Part shown: positions 37,277-45,265 of the stretch, in pieces
How the letters are laid out: every line of letters begins with the position of its first letter
How positions within the stretch are numbered: position 1 is the first letter of the stretch
Assembly (NCBI RefSeq): GCF_009176305.1
Contig: NZ_BLAJ01000001.1
Coordinates: forward strand, 1,240,001 to 1,304,000
DNA from: Martinezella dioscoreae
Lineage (GTDB): Bacteria > Pseudomonadota > Alphaproteobacteria > Rhizobiales > Rhizobiaceae
Direction of reading: 5' to 3'
DNA: 64,000 nt
Position numbers and translations under genes: made by a program
The notes under the pieces: model-generated
Told to the model about the DNA's origin: nothing
The model's input: only the letters and a program-made list of their open reading frames with translations
Database searches by the model: none

Positions 37277-39286
37277 TCAGGCGAATTCCATGATCACGGC
37301 GTCGACGGCGAGGCTTTCGCCCGGCTTGGCGTTGATCTTGCCGATGACCAGATCGCGTTCAGCGCGCAGGACATTTTCCATCTTCATTGCTTCGACGATG
37401 GCCAGCGTTTCGCCCGCCTTGACTTCCTGTCCCTCGGCAACGGCAATCGCCACGACTAGGCCCGGCATGGGGCAGAGCAGCAGCTTCGACGTATCCGGCG
37501 GCAATTTGACGGGCATCAGCTTGTCGAGCTCGGCCTGGCGCGGCGTGAACACCCAGGCTCGGACGGAAATGCCTTGCCAATCGATGCGCAGACCATTGAG
37601 GACGGTGCGGATCTGGGCCGTCAGCTTGCGGCCGTCGATGGTGCCGACCCATACCGAGTCGCCGGGACGCCAGTCGGTTGCGACAGTTACGGTTTGGGCG
37701 CCGATCTGCATGTCCATCTCGAAGGGAATGGTCACCACGCCTTCAAGCAATGTCACAGGCAGATAGTCGGCACCGAGCTTGACGACCCAGCTCTCCCGCA
37801 GCGGCGCGGCGGTCGGACGCAGCCGGTCGCCATAGCGTTCACGGCGGTTGGATTCGATGAGGCTGCAGGAAAGGGCGATTGTCGACAGCAAAGCGGTTTG
37901 GTCCTCGTCCGGCGTCGCCGGCGCGAAGCCATCGGGATATTCCTCGGCAATGAAGCCCGTGGAGAGGCGGCCTTCGCGCCAACGCGGATGTTTCATCAAT
38001 GCGGATAGGAACGGCATATTGTGCTCGATGCCATCGACGACAAACCCATCCAGGGCTTCACCCATCGCTTCGATCGCCTCTAGCCGCGTTGGAGCCCAGG
38101 TGCAGAGCTTGGCGATCATCGGATCGTAATACATGGAGATTTCGGCGCCTTCGAAGACGCCGGTATCGTTGCGCACGATCGATTTCTTCGTGTTACCCTC
38201 GCGCGGAGGACGATAGCGCGTCAGACGGCCGATCGAGGGCAGGAAGTTGCGATAGGGATCCTCCGCATACAGGCGGCTTTCGATCGCCCAGCCGTTGAGC
38301 TTGATATCCGATTGCTTGAACGGCAGTTTTTCGCCCGCTGCAACGCGGATCATCTGCTCGACGAGATCGATGCCGGTCACGAGCTCCGTCACCGGATGTT
38401 CGACTTGCAGGCGGGTATTCATTTCGAGGAAATAGAAGTTCCTATCGCGATCGACGATGAATTCGACCGTGCCGGCGCTCTGATAATCGACGGCCTTGGC
38501 AAGCGCCACGGACTGCTCGCCCATGGCCTTGCGCGTCGCTTCATCCAGGAAAGGCGAGGGCGCTTCTTCGACGACCTTCTGGTTCCGGCGCTGGATGGAG
38601 CATTCGCGCTCGCCAAGATAAACGACGTTGCCATGGGCATCGGCCAGCACCTGGATCTCGATGTGCCTGGGATCGACGACGAATTTCTCGATGAAGACGC
38701 GGTCGTCGCCGAACGAGCTTTTCGCCTCCGAACGGGCGCGCTCGAAACCATCGCGCACTTCGTCCTTGCTCCAGGCGATGCGCATGCCCTTACCGCCGCC
38801 GCCAGCGGACGCCTTGATCATCACGGGATAGCCGATCTCGGCAGCGATCCTTTCTGCGTGATCGGCATCATCGATGATGCCGAGATAGCCCGGAACCGTG
38901 GAGACCTTGGCGGCATTGGCGAATTTCTTCGATTCGATCTTGTCGCCCATGGCTTCGATCGCCTTTGGCTTCGGGCCGATGAAGACGATGCCTTCCTTCT
39001 CCAGCGCCGCGCAGAAGGAGGCGCGCTCGGAGAGAAAACCGTAGCCTGGATGAACCGCTTCCGCGCCTGTCTGCTTGCAGGCAGCGATGATCTTGTCGGC
39101 GAGGAGATAGCTTTCGGCTGCGGGAGCTGGGCCGATATGTACGGATTCATCGGCCATTTCGACATGCAATGCGTCCCGATCGGCATCCGAATAGACGGCG
39201 ACCGTGAGGATGCCCATTCGTCGCGCGGTCTTGATGACGCGGCAGGCGATCTCGCCACGATTGGCGATCAGGATTTTCTTGAACAT
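37277..39286 (-). CDS. pccA: Propionyl-CoA carboxylase alpha subunit (biotin carboxylase plus BCCP)
   Basis: 669 residues. An N-terminal biotin carboxylase domain (KKILIANRGEIACRVI, ATP-grasp loop ASAGGGGKGMR, MNTRLQVEHPVTE), a middle BT domain, and a C-terminal biotinyl domain with VEAMKMENVL in which the Lys is biotinylated. Together with PccB it converts propionyl-CoA to methylmalonyl-CoA. ATG at 39286 with GGCGGAGAT upstream; an in-frame start five codons earlier is weaker. No methylmalonyl-CoA mutase lies in the window. Confidence 0.93.
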   Translation of the reverse strand: MFKKILIANRGEIACRVIKTARRMGILTVAVYSDADRDALHVEMADESVHIGPAPAAESYLLADKIIAACKQTGAEAVHPGYGFLSERASFCAALEKEGIVFIGPKPKAIEAMGDKIESKKFANAAKVSTVPGYLGIIDDADHAERIAAEIGYPVMIKASAGGGGKGMRIAWSKDEVRDGFERARSEAKSSFGDDRVFIEKFVVDPRHIEIQVLADAHGNVVYLGERECSIQRRNQKVVEEAPSPFLDEATRKAMGEQSVALAKAVDYQSAGTVEFIVDRDRNFYFLEMNTRLQVEHPVTELVTGIDLVEQMIRVAAGEKLPFKQSDIKLNGWAIESRLYAEDPYRNFLPSIGRLTRYRPPREGNTKKSIVRNDTGVFEGAEISMYYDPMIAKLCTWAPTRLEAIEAMGEALDGFVVDGIEHNMPFLSALMKHPRWREGRLSTGFIAEEYPDGFAPATPDEDQTALLSTIALSCSLIESNRRERYGDRLRPTAAPLRESWVVKLGADYLPVTLLEGVVTIPFEMDMQIGAQTVTVATDWRPGDSVWVGTIDGRKLTAQIRTVLNGLRIDWQGISVRAWVFTPRQAELDKLMPVKLPPDTSKLLLCPMPGLVVAIAVAEGQEVKAGETLAIVEAMKMENVLRAERDLVIGKINAKPGESLAVDAVIMEFA

Positions 39287-39367
39287 GCAATCTCCGCCCA
39301 AATACCCTATTCAGTCAGTGTTTTAGCCATAAATTGCGTGCCCGGTCCATGCGCAAGATGTCTGCGC

Positions 39368-40303
39368 TCACGCGGTTTTTTCCAATCTCGATTGAACGCG
39401 TTCCCGCCAGATGATGAAAAGGCCGGAGCTGACGATGATTGATATGCCGATCCATTTGGAAAGATTGGGGAAATCGCCGAAGATCGCGTAGCCGAGGACG
39501 GTGGCGGAGATGATCTCGAAATATTGAAATGGAGCGAGTAGGGACAAGGGCGCCAGCCGGAAGGCTCTGACGACAAGCATATGCGCGTAGCCCGATATCG
39601 AACCGAGAATCAGCAGAAGCACCAGTCCGAGTGCCGAGGCGGGCAGGGACGGAGCAAAATCCGCAGTACCGGCTAACGAGCCGGCGAACAGAGCCAAGGC
39701 CATGAAGACGGTACCACCGAGACCCGCCATGATCTGCATCGTCAGCGGCGAATCCGCTTCACCGACGGCGCGGTTCATAAAGAGATACAGCGCATAGAGA
39801 AAAGCGCAGGCGACCGGCAGCAGCGCCTTCAGTCCAAAGATCGCAAAACTCGGCTGAATCACGATCATTGCGCCGCCGAAGCCGATAACGATCGCCAGCC
39901 ATCGCCGCCAGCCGACCTTATCGCCAAGAAATAGAGCAGAAAGCGCCGTCAGCATGAAGGGTTCAACGAAATAGATGGCGAAGACATCGGCAAGCGGCAT
40001 GTATTTGACCGCTGCGAAGAAGAGCAGGCTCGCAGCGCCATGAAGCGAGCCGCGCAGCAGATTCATCCAGGGGCGCTTTGCAGAAAAGGCTGACCGTCCG
40101 GTTGCGGTCGCGAGCAGCGGCAGCATGCAGACAAGCTGGAAGAAGAAGCGATAGAAGGTCACCTGGCCCGGCGACATGCCTTCGAAGCTCGCCATGTATT
40201 TGGCGATCGCATCCATCGTCGGCAGCAGGATCATGGCGCTTGCCATGATGGTCATGCCTCGAAGCGGGTTCTGCTGCGTGGAAACGGCGGGAGAGATGGA
40301 CAT
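39368..40303 (-). CDS. DMT superfamily (EamA) transporter
   Basis: 311 residues with about ten membrane segments and two EamA repeats, the second with GSISGYAHMLVVRAFRLAPLS and PFQYFEIISATVLGYAIFGD. Proteins of this family export metabolites such as amino acids or related compounds; the substrate cannot be told. The gene starts at ATG 40303 with no clear Shine-Dalgarno. Confidence 0.85.
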   Translation of the reverse strand: MSISPAVSTQQNPLRGMTIMASAMILLPTMDAIAKYMASFEGMSPGQVTFYRFFFQLVCMLPLLATATGRSAFSAKRPWMNLLRGSLHGAASLLFFAAVKYMPLADVFAIYFVEPFMLTALSALFLGDKVGWRRWLAIVIGFGGAMIVIQPSFAIFGLKALLPVACAFLYALYLFMNRAVGEADSPLTMQIMAGLGGTVFMALALFAGSLAGTADFAPSLPASALGLVLLLILGSISGYAHMLVVRAFRLAPLSLLAPFQYFEIISATVLGYAIFGDFPNLSKWIGISIIVSSGLFIIWRERVQSRLEKTA

Positions 40304-40521
40304 GCACGAACATCAAACACAGGAAAAGCATGCAATCAAGGCGCGATCAGGAGCGAGCTGCAAGTCTCGCGGACAGCCAGCGAAAAGTATCAGACTTTTC
40401 CAATTGGGACAGATGGCCATGGCGAGATGACGCCCTTAGACCTATCTGGAGCTTTGGAAACAGCTAAAACATGAATGCGCGGCACAAAACTGCCGGCGCA
40501 ACCAGGAAAGGGATCGCACCG

Positions 40522-40944
40522 ATGTTCAAACCAGAACAAGAGACGACCGTTTTTTCGGATGAAGGCGGTGATACGCTTGGAGGGCGCTTGTCCATGGCGC
40601 GCGATGCAGCGGGAATCAGTCTCAAGACGCTCGCTGGACAGCTTGGCGTCAGCGAGGAGACGATGCTCGCCTGGGAATCCGATCGGGCTGAACCCAATCC
40701 CTCCGCTCTGGCGAAAATGTCGGCGCTTTTCGATGTTTCTCCGGCATGGTTGATGACGGGATCTGGTGATGGGCCGGGAGAAGACAGCGACGAACGCGCG
40801 CTGGAAGCTGTCAGGAACGAGCTTTCGCGGCTTCGGACGGCCTATCAGGAGATCGGCCGGCTGATCGAGGCGACGACAAACCAGCTTGAACGCCTCGACC
40901 ATCAGATCAGGCTACGCAATCTCAGCAAGGATGTGGCGCATTGA
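40522..40944 (+). CDS. XRE family transcriptional regulator
   Basis: 140 residues. A Cro/C1-type helix-turn-helix (GGRLSMARDAAGISLKTLAGQ through VSEETMLAWESDRAEPN, about 20-55) is followed by a short acidic linker and a C-terminal coiled-coil-like helix (EAVRNELSRLRTAYQEIGRL). ATG at 40522 is preceded by AAGGGA; an in-frame ATG at 40471 would add 17 residues. Its target is unknown. It is divergent from the EamA transporter gene and could control it. Confidence 0.85.
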   Translation: MFKPEQETTVFSDEGGDTLGGRLSMARDAAGISLKTLAGQLGVSEETMLAWESDRAEPNPSALAKMSALFDVSPAWLMTGSGDGPGEDSDERALEAVRNELSRLRTAYQEIGRLIEATTNQLERLDHQIRLRNLSKDVAH

Positions 40945-40983
40945 GCGTGGCGACCTTTAACATTCATGGCGCTGCGCTGAACT

Positions 40984-41094
40984 TCTCTTGAGAGGCTCAG
41001 CTTTTCATGGAATCCCCGAACCGCTCTATCTTTTTGTTTTCTTTCAATTCGGGACGGAAAAACGCTACGCACTTTTCCTGGAATTGCTCTAACT
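40984..41094 (-). repeat. RIME-like intergenic repeat, copy 3 (full length)
   Basis: Read on the minus strand it begins TAGAGCAATTCCAGGAAAAG, continues with TTTTTCCGTCCCGAATTG and ends with a second imperfect palindrome, GAGCGGTTCGGG...CATGAAAAGCTGAG. The layout agrees with the copy at 13.7 kb. The first three bases, TAG, are the stop codon region of the small gene beginning at 41283. Confidence 0.75.
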
Positions 41095-41283
41095 GAGACG
41101 GGCAATCGTATCGTCGAGATTATCGATCGCGAGCTGTTCGCGGGCGATCATGCCGTCGAGATCGATATCCTGGCCAGCCCCTTTGGTATTTGCGCCCTGC
41201 ATCTTCATCGCCAGCAGTTCGTTGCGATGGGCGATCTTTTCGCCTCTGATTTTGATAAGCTTCAAGCGAAAATCATCATTCAT
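41089..41283 (-). CDS. Small conserved-looking protein of unknown function
   Basis: 64 residues, MNDDFRLKLIKIRGEKIAHR at the start, then ELLAMKMQ, an acidic DIDLDGMI and an alpha-helical end. No domain recognised. ATG at 41283 has GGAGGG seven bases upstream, which is strong support for translation. The stop codon TAG lies at the very edge of the RIME-like repeat. Frame choice rests on the ribosome-binding site and amphipathic composition. Confidence 0.65.
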   Translation of the reverse strand: MNDDFRLKLIKIRGEKIAHRNELLAMKMQGANTKGAGQDIDLDGMIAREQLAIDNLDDTIARLS

Positions 41284-41359
41284 CTCCAATCCCTCCGTTG
41301 GAATGAGTTATCCGCTGTTTCGAGCTGTCATTCGTTTTCCGGGCTCGTATCCCTCAATC

Positions 41360-41575
41360 TCAGTCGTGTCCGCGGCCGCGATAAGTGGTTGGAACGCCGG
41401 CTTTCTCATGGCATTGCGCTAGAGTTTCCAGCCATTCCGCCAACCCTTCCGGGACTTTGGCATTTCCAGCTTCCAGCGCCTCCACCCATGACAGGTCGCA
41501 TTGCAGAGCGCTCGCCAGATTGATGGGCGTCCAGCGTATATGCAAAAGGCATTCTGAAAAGCGTTCCGGCGTCAT
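41360..41575 (-). CDS. Small HTH-like protein of unknown function
   Basis: 71 residues: MTPERFSECLLHIRWTPINL then ASALQCDLSWVEALEAGNAKVPEGLAEWLETL. The helix pattern (leucine spacing, SALQCDLSWVEALEAG) resembles a Cro-like helix-turn-helix of small rhizobial proteins in which the bacterium chooses which operator to bind. No partner is visible. It lies 76 bp upstream of the previous small gene on the same strand and may be co-transcribed with it. Confidence 0.6.
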   Translation of the reverse strand: MTPERFSECLLHIRWTPINLASALQCDLSWVEALEAGNAKVPEGLAEWLETLAQCHEKAGVPTTYRGRGHD

Positions 41576-41843
41576 TCATCTTCCCCATATCTGAAGAAGT
41601 TCACGGTGCCAGAGAGGAGCGCGAAGTCAAGTGACCATGGAAATACGACGGCTGTTCCGGCCCATCAGGGTAGGTGAATTACCTCTTGGCATAAATTTCG
41701 TGAGCAACTTGTTTGGATAACGGGGCGGCACCGCAATATTCCCGACGCTTTGATCGGTTCGCGTGTCGTCCGCGGGTGGACGATAGCATGTCAGATAATG
41801 TCACGCTGAAACAAGAGCTGGCTAGGTATTGTTTCAAAAACAA

Positions 41844-41867
41844 AAAACCCGGCCAAAGCCGGGTTCT
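41844..41867 (-). terminator. Terminator of tRNA-Leu
   Basis: ACCCGGC ... GCCGGGT hairpin directly against the 3' end of the tRNA; on the minus strand it is followed by TTTTTTGTTTTTG, a long U tract. Strong factor-independent terminator. Confidence 0.9.
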
Positions 41868-41952
41868 TGGTGCGGTCGAGAAGACTCGAACTTCCACGGG
41901 TTGCCCCACAGCGACCTCAACGCTGCGCGTCTACCAATTCCGCCACGACCGC
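41868..41952 (-). tRNA. tRNA-Leu (anticodon GAG)
   Basis: 85 bases on the minus strand with encoded CCA. Acceptor GCGGTCG pairs with CGACCGC, the D arm has GGCGGAATTGGTAGACGC, the anticodon arm CAGCG-TTGAGGT-CGCTG shows anticodon GAG, the long variable arm GTGGGGCAACCCGT and T arm AGTTCGAGTCT are typical of leucine tRNAs. It reads CUC and CUU codons. Confidence 0.97.
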
Positions 41953-42119
41953 ATCGTGGTAGGCCAGATTGCTCCGGCGCGGCTGCATGTAGCAAAAGCA
42001 TTCGGGGGGCACAAGAGCGATATGTCAGTTTTTTTAAATTCCTTCACAGCTCGCCCGATCGAGCTGGTCCGGATGCGGCGGAAACGCCTTACATGTTTGA
42101 ATTCCCGCCCGAATAGCGC

Positions 42120-42161
42120 CATATGTGGACAACCCGTCGGCACGCAAGTTTTCCACATATG
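42120..42161 (+). promoter_or_regulatory. Inverted repeat with DnaA-box-like halves upstream of lipB
   Basis: CATATGTGGA (42120-42129) and TCCACATATG (42152-42161) are perfect 10-bp inverted arms 22 bases apart. The right half TTTTCCACA matches the DnaA box TTWTNCACA and the left, read in reverse, TTGTCCACA, differs at one place. The pair ends 30 bp before the lipB ATG. It could be a regulatory site or a DnaA-binding element. Confidence 0.45.
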
Positions 42162-42191
42162 CGGCCGGCGCGGCGCGCAAAGGACTGCCAT

Positions 42192-42908
42192 ATGCTTCGC
42201 ACCGAACTTTCTCACCAAATGTTTCCCGTTCAAGGCACGCCGCCCGTCCGCTGGCGGATCAGCGAGGGCCTCGTGCCATATGAAGAGGCCGTGGCCACGA
42301 TGGAGGCGGAAGTGGCCGCGATTGCTGAGGGGCGGGCGCCGGAACTCGTCTGGCTGGTCGAGCATCCGCCACTCTATACGGCAGGCACCAGCGCCAATGC
42401 CGCCGATCTGATCGAGCCGGATCGATTCCCGGTCTTTGCGACCGGACGCGGCGGCGAATATACCTATCACGGGCCAGGTCAGCGCGTGGCCTATGTCATG
42501 CTGGACCTGAAGTGTCGGCGACAGGATATCCGCGCCTTCGTCGGCGCGCTCGAGGAGGTCATCATTCGCACGCTTGATTCGATGAATGTACGTGGCGAGC
42601 GGCGAGAAGATCGGGTCGGCGTATGGGTCAGGCGCCCGGAGAAGCCGATTCTTGCAGACGGTACCGTGGCGGAGGACAAAATTGCAGCCCTCGGTATCCG
42701 TGTGCGCAAATGGGTGACATTTCACGGCCTTTCGCTGAACGTCGACCCCGATCTCGGGCACTTCACCGGCATCATTCCTTGCGGAATCTCGGCTTATGGC
42801 GTCACCAGCCTCGTCGATCTTGGCCTGCCGGTCATGATGGCGGATGTCGATATCCGTCTCCGCGAGGCGTTCGAACAAGTCTTCGGCGAAACGATCAATG
42901 ACGCTTGA
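42192..42908 (+). CDS. lipB: Octanoyltransferase LipB
   Basis: 238 residues. Moves octanoyl from acyl-ACP to lipoyl domains, the first step in making lipoate. ATP-independent cysteine/lysine dyad: C197 in [14 protein letters not shown] and K173 in [13 protein letters not shown]; family blocks [13 protein letters not shown] and [12 protein letters not shown] present. ATG at 42192 (MLRTELSHQ) gives the normal length. GcvH in this window is one of its acceptors. Confidence 0.95.
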   Translation: MLRTELSHQMFPVQGTPPVRWRISEGLVPYEEAVATMEAEVAAIAEGRAPELVWLVEHPPLYTAGTSANAADLIEPDRFPVFATGRGGEYTYHGPGQRVAYVMLDLKCRRQDIRAFVGALEEVIIRTLDSMNVRGERREDRVGVWVRRPEKPILADGTVAEDKIAALGIRVRKWVTFHGLSLNVDPDLGHFTGIIPCGISAYGVTSLVDLGLPVMMADVDIRLREAFEQVFGETINDA

Positions 42909-42969
42909 AGCCAATCGGTGATCGCCGGAAGGCGATCCAGGATGCTGCGCGGAATTCCAGCGCTAAGCA

Positions 42970-42991
42970 GGACAGGTCAAACGACCTGTCC
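42970..42991 (+). terminator. Hairpin after lipB
   Basis: GGACAGGTC-AAAC-GACCTGTCC, a perfect 9-bp stem with a 4-base loop, between the convergent lipB and the 53-aa gene. No U tract on either side; likely a bidirectional stop or mRNA end stabiliser. Confidence 0.6.
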
Positions 42992-43018
42992 GATCTACTG
43001 CGAAAAAGCCGCCATCCC

Positions 43019-43180
43019 TCACAAGGAAAACTGTTCGGCATCCTCTGGCACGGGCACTTCCAATTCATCCAAAGCGCGCCGTTTCGATTTTTCCAAAAGA
43101 TCTATTTTGTCTTCTGCCCTGAGAAGATCATGCAGTTTCTGATCGCTCAAGATATTGTCGTGATTATCATGCGAGGTCAT
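43019..43180 (-). CDS. 53-residue protein of unknown function
   Basis: A short minus-strand gene: MTSHDNHDNILSDQKLHDLL then RAEDKIDLLEKSKRRALDEL and EVPVPEDAEQFSL. It starts at ATG 43180 with AAGGAG eight bases upstream, and the N-terminal half is polar while the middle is a charged helix. No family recognised. The ribosome-binding site, spacing and helix-like composition argue for a real gene. Confidence 0.7.
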   Translation of the reverse strand: MTSHDNHDNILSDQKLHDLLRAEDKIDLLEKSKRRALDELEVPVPEDAEQFSL

Positions 43181-43361
43181 GCGGGTAACTCCTTGACCTC
43201 TGCAGGCGAGAGCGCGTCGTCTCTCTCAGCCGATGGCGCCTACGGGTTCGGTAGCCAACGGTGAGGACAGCTTACGCCCATTTGGGAGCCGTTGCGAATC
43301 ATTTGGTGCGATGGTCCGTTTTCACCGCATGCCCGGCTCGACAAGAAAAGTGCCACAAAAG

Positions 43362-43415
43362 AAAAATGCCCTGGAAGGGAGAGCGTCCAGGGCACAGATA
43401 GGGGAACTGCACTAA
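43362..43415 (-). ncRNA. Candidate small RNA ending at a strong terminator
   Basis: On the minus strand TGCCCTGGA (43394-43386) pairs with TCCAGGGCA (43375-43367), a 9-bp stem followed by TTTTTCTTTTG, a good terminator. No protein-coding gene precedes it on that strand. A possible promoter lies just upstream: CTTGAA (43446-43441), 16 bases, CTAATT (43424-43419), which would start a short RNA near 43412. The length would be about 50 bases unless transcription begins earlier. Seen: hairpin and tract; inferred: the transcript. Confidence 0.45.
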
Positions 43416-43763
43416 TGAAATTAGGGCGATGCGTCTGCACTTCAAGGTCCAAGTTTCAGGATAGGTTGTATCCCTCCCACAATCGCTCCTATTCCTCGCG
43501 AAACCGTGATCGCCGTCGGCCTTTGATAGGGTCCTAACGACTTTTTCCCTCCGCGCGGTGGTGATATCGTCGGCAAGGGGGTTGGACGTAAGCCACAGGG
43601 GTTTTCCCAACCATTGTGCCGAGACGCGGCACCGGCGACGTTCCGTTCATCTCATGGCTGAAAATTGCGGACAGGAAAGGTTTAGCAACAGACGGAGAAA
43701 CGGAAGAAACATTCCGAAATTAGAGTTCATTCCCAAGCAAAACTGCAGAATGGAGTAAGGACA
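43416..43763. other. Noncoding stretch before the cysteine-rich pair
   Basis: About 350 bp without a convincing gene on either strand. Its ORFs have no ribosome-binding sites and unnatural composition. It probably holds the promoter of the two small secreted protein genes (GGAGTAAGGACA is the first one's ribosome-binding site) and upstream sequence of the possible minus-strand RNA. Confidence 0.6.
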
Positions 43764-44081
43764 ATGAGAGCCGTTTTTGGCGTGACCCGTTATTGGAAGA
43801 CAGGCTTCAAGGCGCTACTCCTCCTTACCGTGTCCGTCTTGCCGGTCATGGCTCAGACCGCCGGCGGCAACCAGAATGCCCAGAATTCGGCTTCAAGCTT
43901 CAGCTATCGGCGCGCGGATCTTGGCAGCGGCTATTCCACCTCGAGCATTCTGAAGATGCCGAACAATTCATCCTATTTCGTAACGTGCAATTGCGACGAC
44001 CGGACATTGCAGGACATGACGTGCCCGACCCAATCTTACGCATGCACCTGCGTTCCGCACGCTTATCTGATGTGCCAGTAG
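43764..44081 (+). CDS. Small secreted six-cysteine protein A
   Basis: 105 residues with a signal peptide (hydrophobic ALLLLTVSVLPVMAQ, cleavage near residue 31). The mature part has six cysteines in the order CNC, TCP, ACTC, MC, in the pattern CxC-xxDxxLQ-TCPxxxYxCxC-x-PxAYLxC. A polar NQ/S-rich stretch and RRADLGSGYSTSS precede them. No family recognised. The ATG follows GGAGTAAGGACA. The next gene is a paralogue, 18 bp downstream, so they form an operon. The cysteines could make three disulfides or a metal site in the periplasm. Confidence 0.78.
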   Translation: MRAVFGVTRYWKTGFKALLLLTVSVLPVMAQTAGGNQNAQNSASSFSYRRADLGSGYSTSSILKMPNNSSYFVTCNCDDRTLQDMTCPTQSYACTCVPHAYLMCQ

Positions 44082-44099
44082 GAAAGGTGGGCGCGAGAT

Positions 44100-44405
44100 A
44101 TGGCCAAATCGTCTTCCAGGCTATTGCTTGCCATCTTCGGTGTGCTCTGCCTTCCATTGATGGCGTGGGGTCAGCAGGATAACTCGCCGCCGCAAAGCGC
44201 AACTTCGACCTATTCCTTCAGCGTCGGGTCTCGTCCGGCCGATATCGGCACCGGCTTTTCGATCTACAGCGCGACATCCGCAACGGCAGATCAACAGTTT
44301 CACGTCCAATGCAATTGCCAGGATTTCAGCCTCGCGACCGCAACCTGCCCGGCTCCTCGTTATGAGTGCTATTGCAGCCCAAGCGCATCGCTGACCTGCG
44401 AATAG
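44100..44405 (+). CDS. Small secreted six-cysteine protein B, paralogue of A
   Basis: 101 residues with signal peptide (LLLAIFGVLCLPLMAWGQ). The mature part repeats the plan of protein A: a serine-rich start, RPADIGTGFSIYS (protein A: RRADLGSGYSTSS), then CNCQDFSL, TCPAPRYECYC, SPSASLTC. All six cysteines line up. AGGAAAGGTGGGCG precedes its ATG. The pair arose by duplication; function unknown. A role in the periplasm or outside the cell is inferred from the signal peptides. Confidence 0.78.
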   Translation: MAKSSSRLLLAIFGVLCLPLMAWGQQDNSPPQSATSTYSFSVGSRPADIGTGFSIYSATSATADQQFHVQCNCQDFSLATATCPAPRYECYCSPSASLTCE

Positions 44406-44601
44406 CAGAATCATGCCGATCAATATGCCAGATCGGGGTTGCGGTCTCTTTCTACCTCCGGCTGCACTCAGCGCGCCGGCGAACCGCCATCAAGGATTGT
44501 CAGCCCAGCCAAGCCACTCTTTTTGATGGCTATTTTTGTACAGTTTGCGTTCATGTTCGTCCGCATATGGTGTCTTCCGTCGCCCCCAGATCGCGCGTCG
44601 A

Positions 44602-44631
44602 TTGACAATCGATATGGACGATACGATTAAT
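44602..44631 (+). promoter_or_regulatory. Probable promoter of the duplicated-repeat periplasmic gene
   Basis: TTGACA at 44602-44607, then 17 bases, then GATTAA at 44625-44630. Overlapping the -35 box is a palindrome TCGATTG-A-CAATCGA (44598-44612), a possible operator. The gene begins at 44668, about 30 bases after the expected start of transcription. Confidence 0.5.
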
Positions 44632-44667
44632 AGTTTCGACATTCGTCATAGAGCGGAGGATATGCCA

Positions 44668-45204
44668 ATGACAAGTCGTGCCATCCTGTTGATGTCTCTT
44701 GCGTCTCTCACAGTTGTAGGCTCGATGGGCCTCGCTTCTTCGGCTTCTGCGCTAACCATGAAAGAGTGCAGCGCCAAATACCAGGCGGCCAAGACCGCTG
44801 GTACCTTGAATGGCCAGAAGTGGAATGACTTCCGCGCAACGCAGTGCAGTGCGGACGCCAGCGCCACTACGACTACCGCTCCCGCAGCCACCGCACCAGC
44901 GGCTACGACGCCTGCCAAGCCGGCGAAGACCACTGCGGCTGCCAAGGTCGATGCCAGCGAGCCCGACGCGACGAAGCCGCCGGCAGCCGAACCGGCAAAG
45001 CCGACGACGGCTGCGCCAGCTGGCGTAACCTTCCCGGCAAAGGTCGACCCAAAATATGCTACCGAGACGCCCGGCAAAGCCCGCTTCCACACCTGCGTCG
45101 ATGCATACAACGCCGCCAAGACCAGCAATTCGCTCGGCGGTCTGAAGTGGATTCAGAAGGGCGGCGGCTACTACAGCCTCTGCAATTCCAAGCTCAAGGG
45201 CTGA
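44668..45204 (+). CDS. Periplasmic protein with two cysteine-pair repeats
   Basis: 178 residues. Signal peptide (about 1-27, cleaved after ASA), then KECSAKYQAAKTAGTLNGQK and, after an Ala/Pro/Thr/Lys-rich linker (about 60-130), HTCVDAYNAAKTSNSLGGLK. Both units follow CxxxYxAAKxxxxLxGxKW and end with a second cysteine, so each probably makes one disulfide. The pattern resembles the PsiF repeat of phosphate-starvation proteins but is not clearly that family. I start at ATG 44668, seven bases after GGAGGA, rather than 44662. A strong terminator follows. Confidence 0.75.
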   Translation: MTSRAILLMSLASLTVVGSMGLASSASALTMKECSAKYQAAKTAGTLNGQKWNDFRATQCSADASATTTTAPAATAPAATTPAKPAKTTAAAKVDASEPDATKPPAAEPAKPTTAAPAGVTFPAKVDPKYATETPGKARFHTCVDAYNAAKTSNSLGGLKWIQKGGGYYSLCNSKLKG

Positions 45205-45228
45205 TTGTCTATTTTAATTGACGACAGG

Positions 45229-45258
45229 ACGGGCGCTTTCGGGCGCCCGTTTTGTTTT
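45229..45258 (+). terminator. Terminator of the duplicated-repeat gene
   Basis: ACGGGCGC-tttcgg-GCGCCCGT, an 8-bp stem followed by TTTGTTTTGC, 25 bp after the stop codon. Clear factor-independent terminator. Confidence 0.9.
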
Positions 45259-45265
45259 GCTTGCG

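Noticed and set aside
42905..43264. A 119-codon plus-strand frame after lipB
   Set aside because: Unnatural composition, overlaps the hairpin and the better-supported 53-residue gene on the other strand.
43299..43610. A 103-codon minus-strand frame across the possible small RNA
   Set aside because: No Shine-Dalgarno, many Cys/Arg, and it runs through the terminator hairpin.
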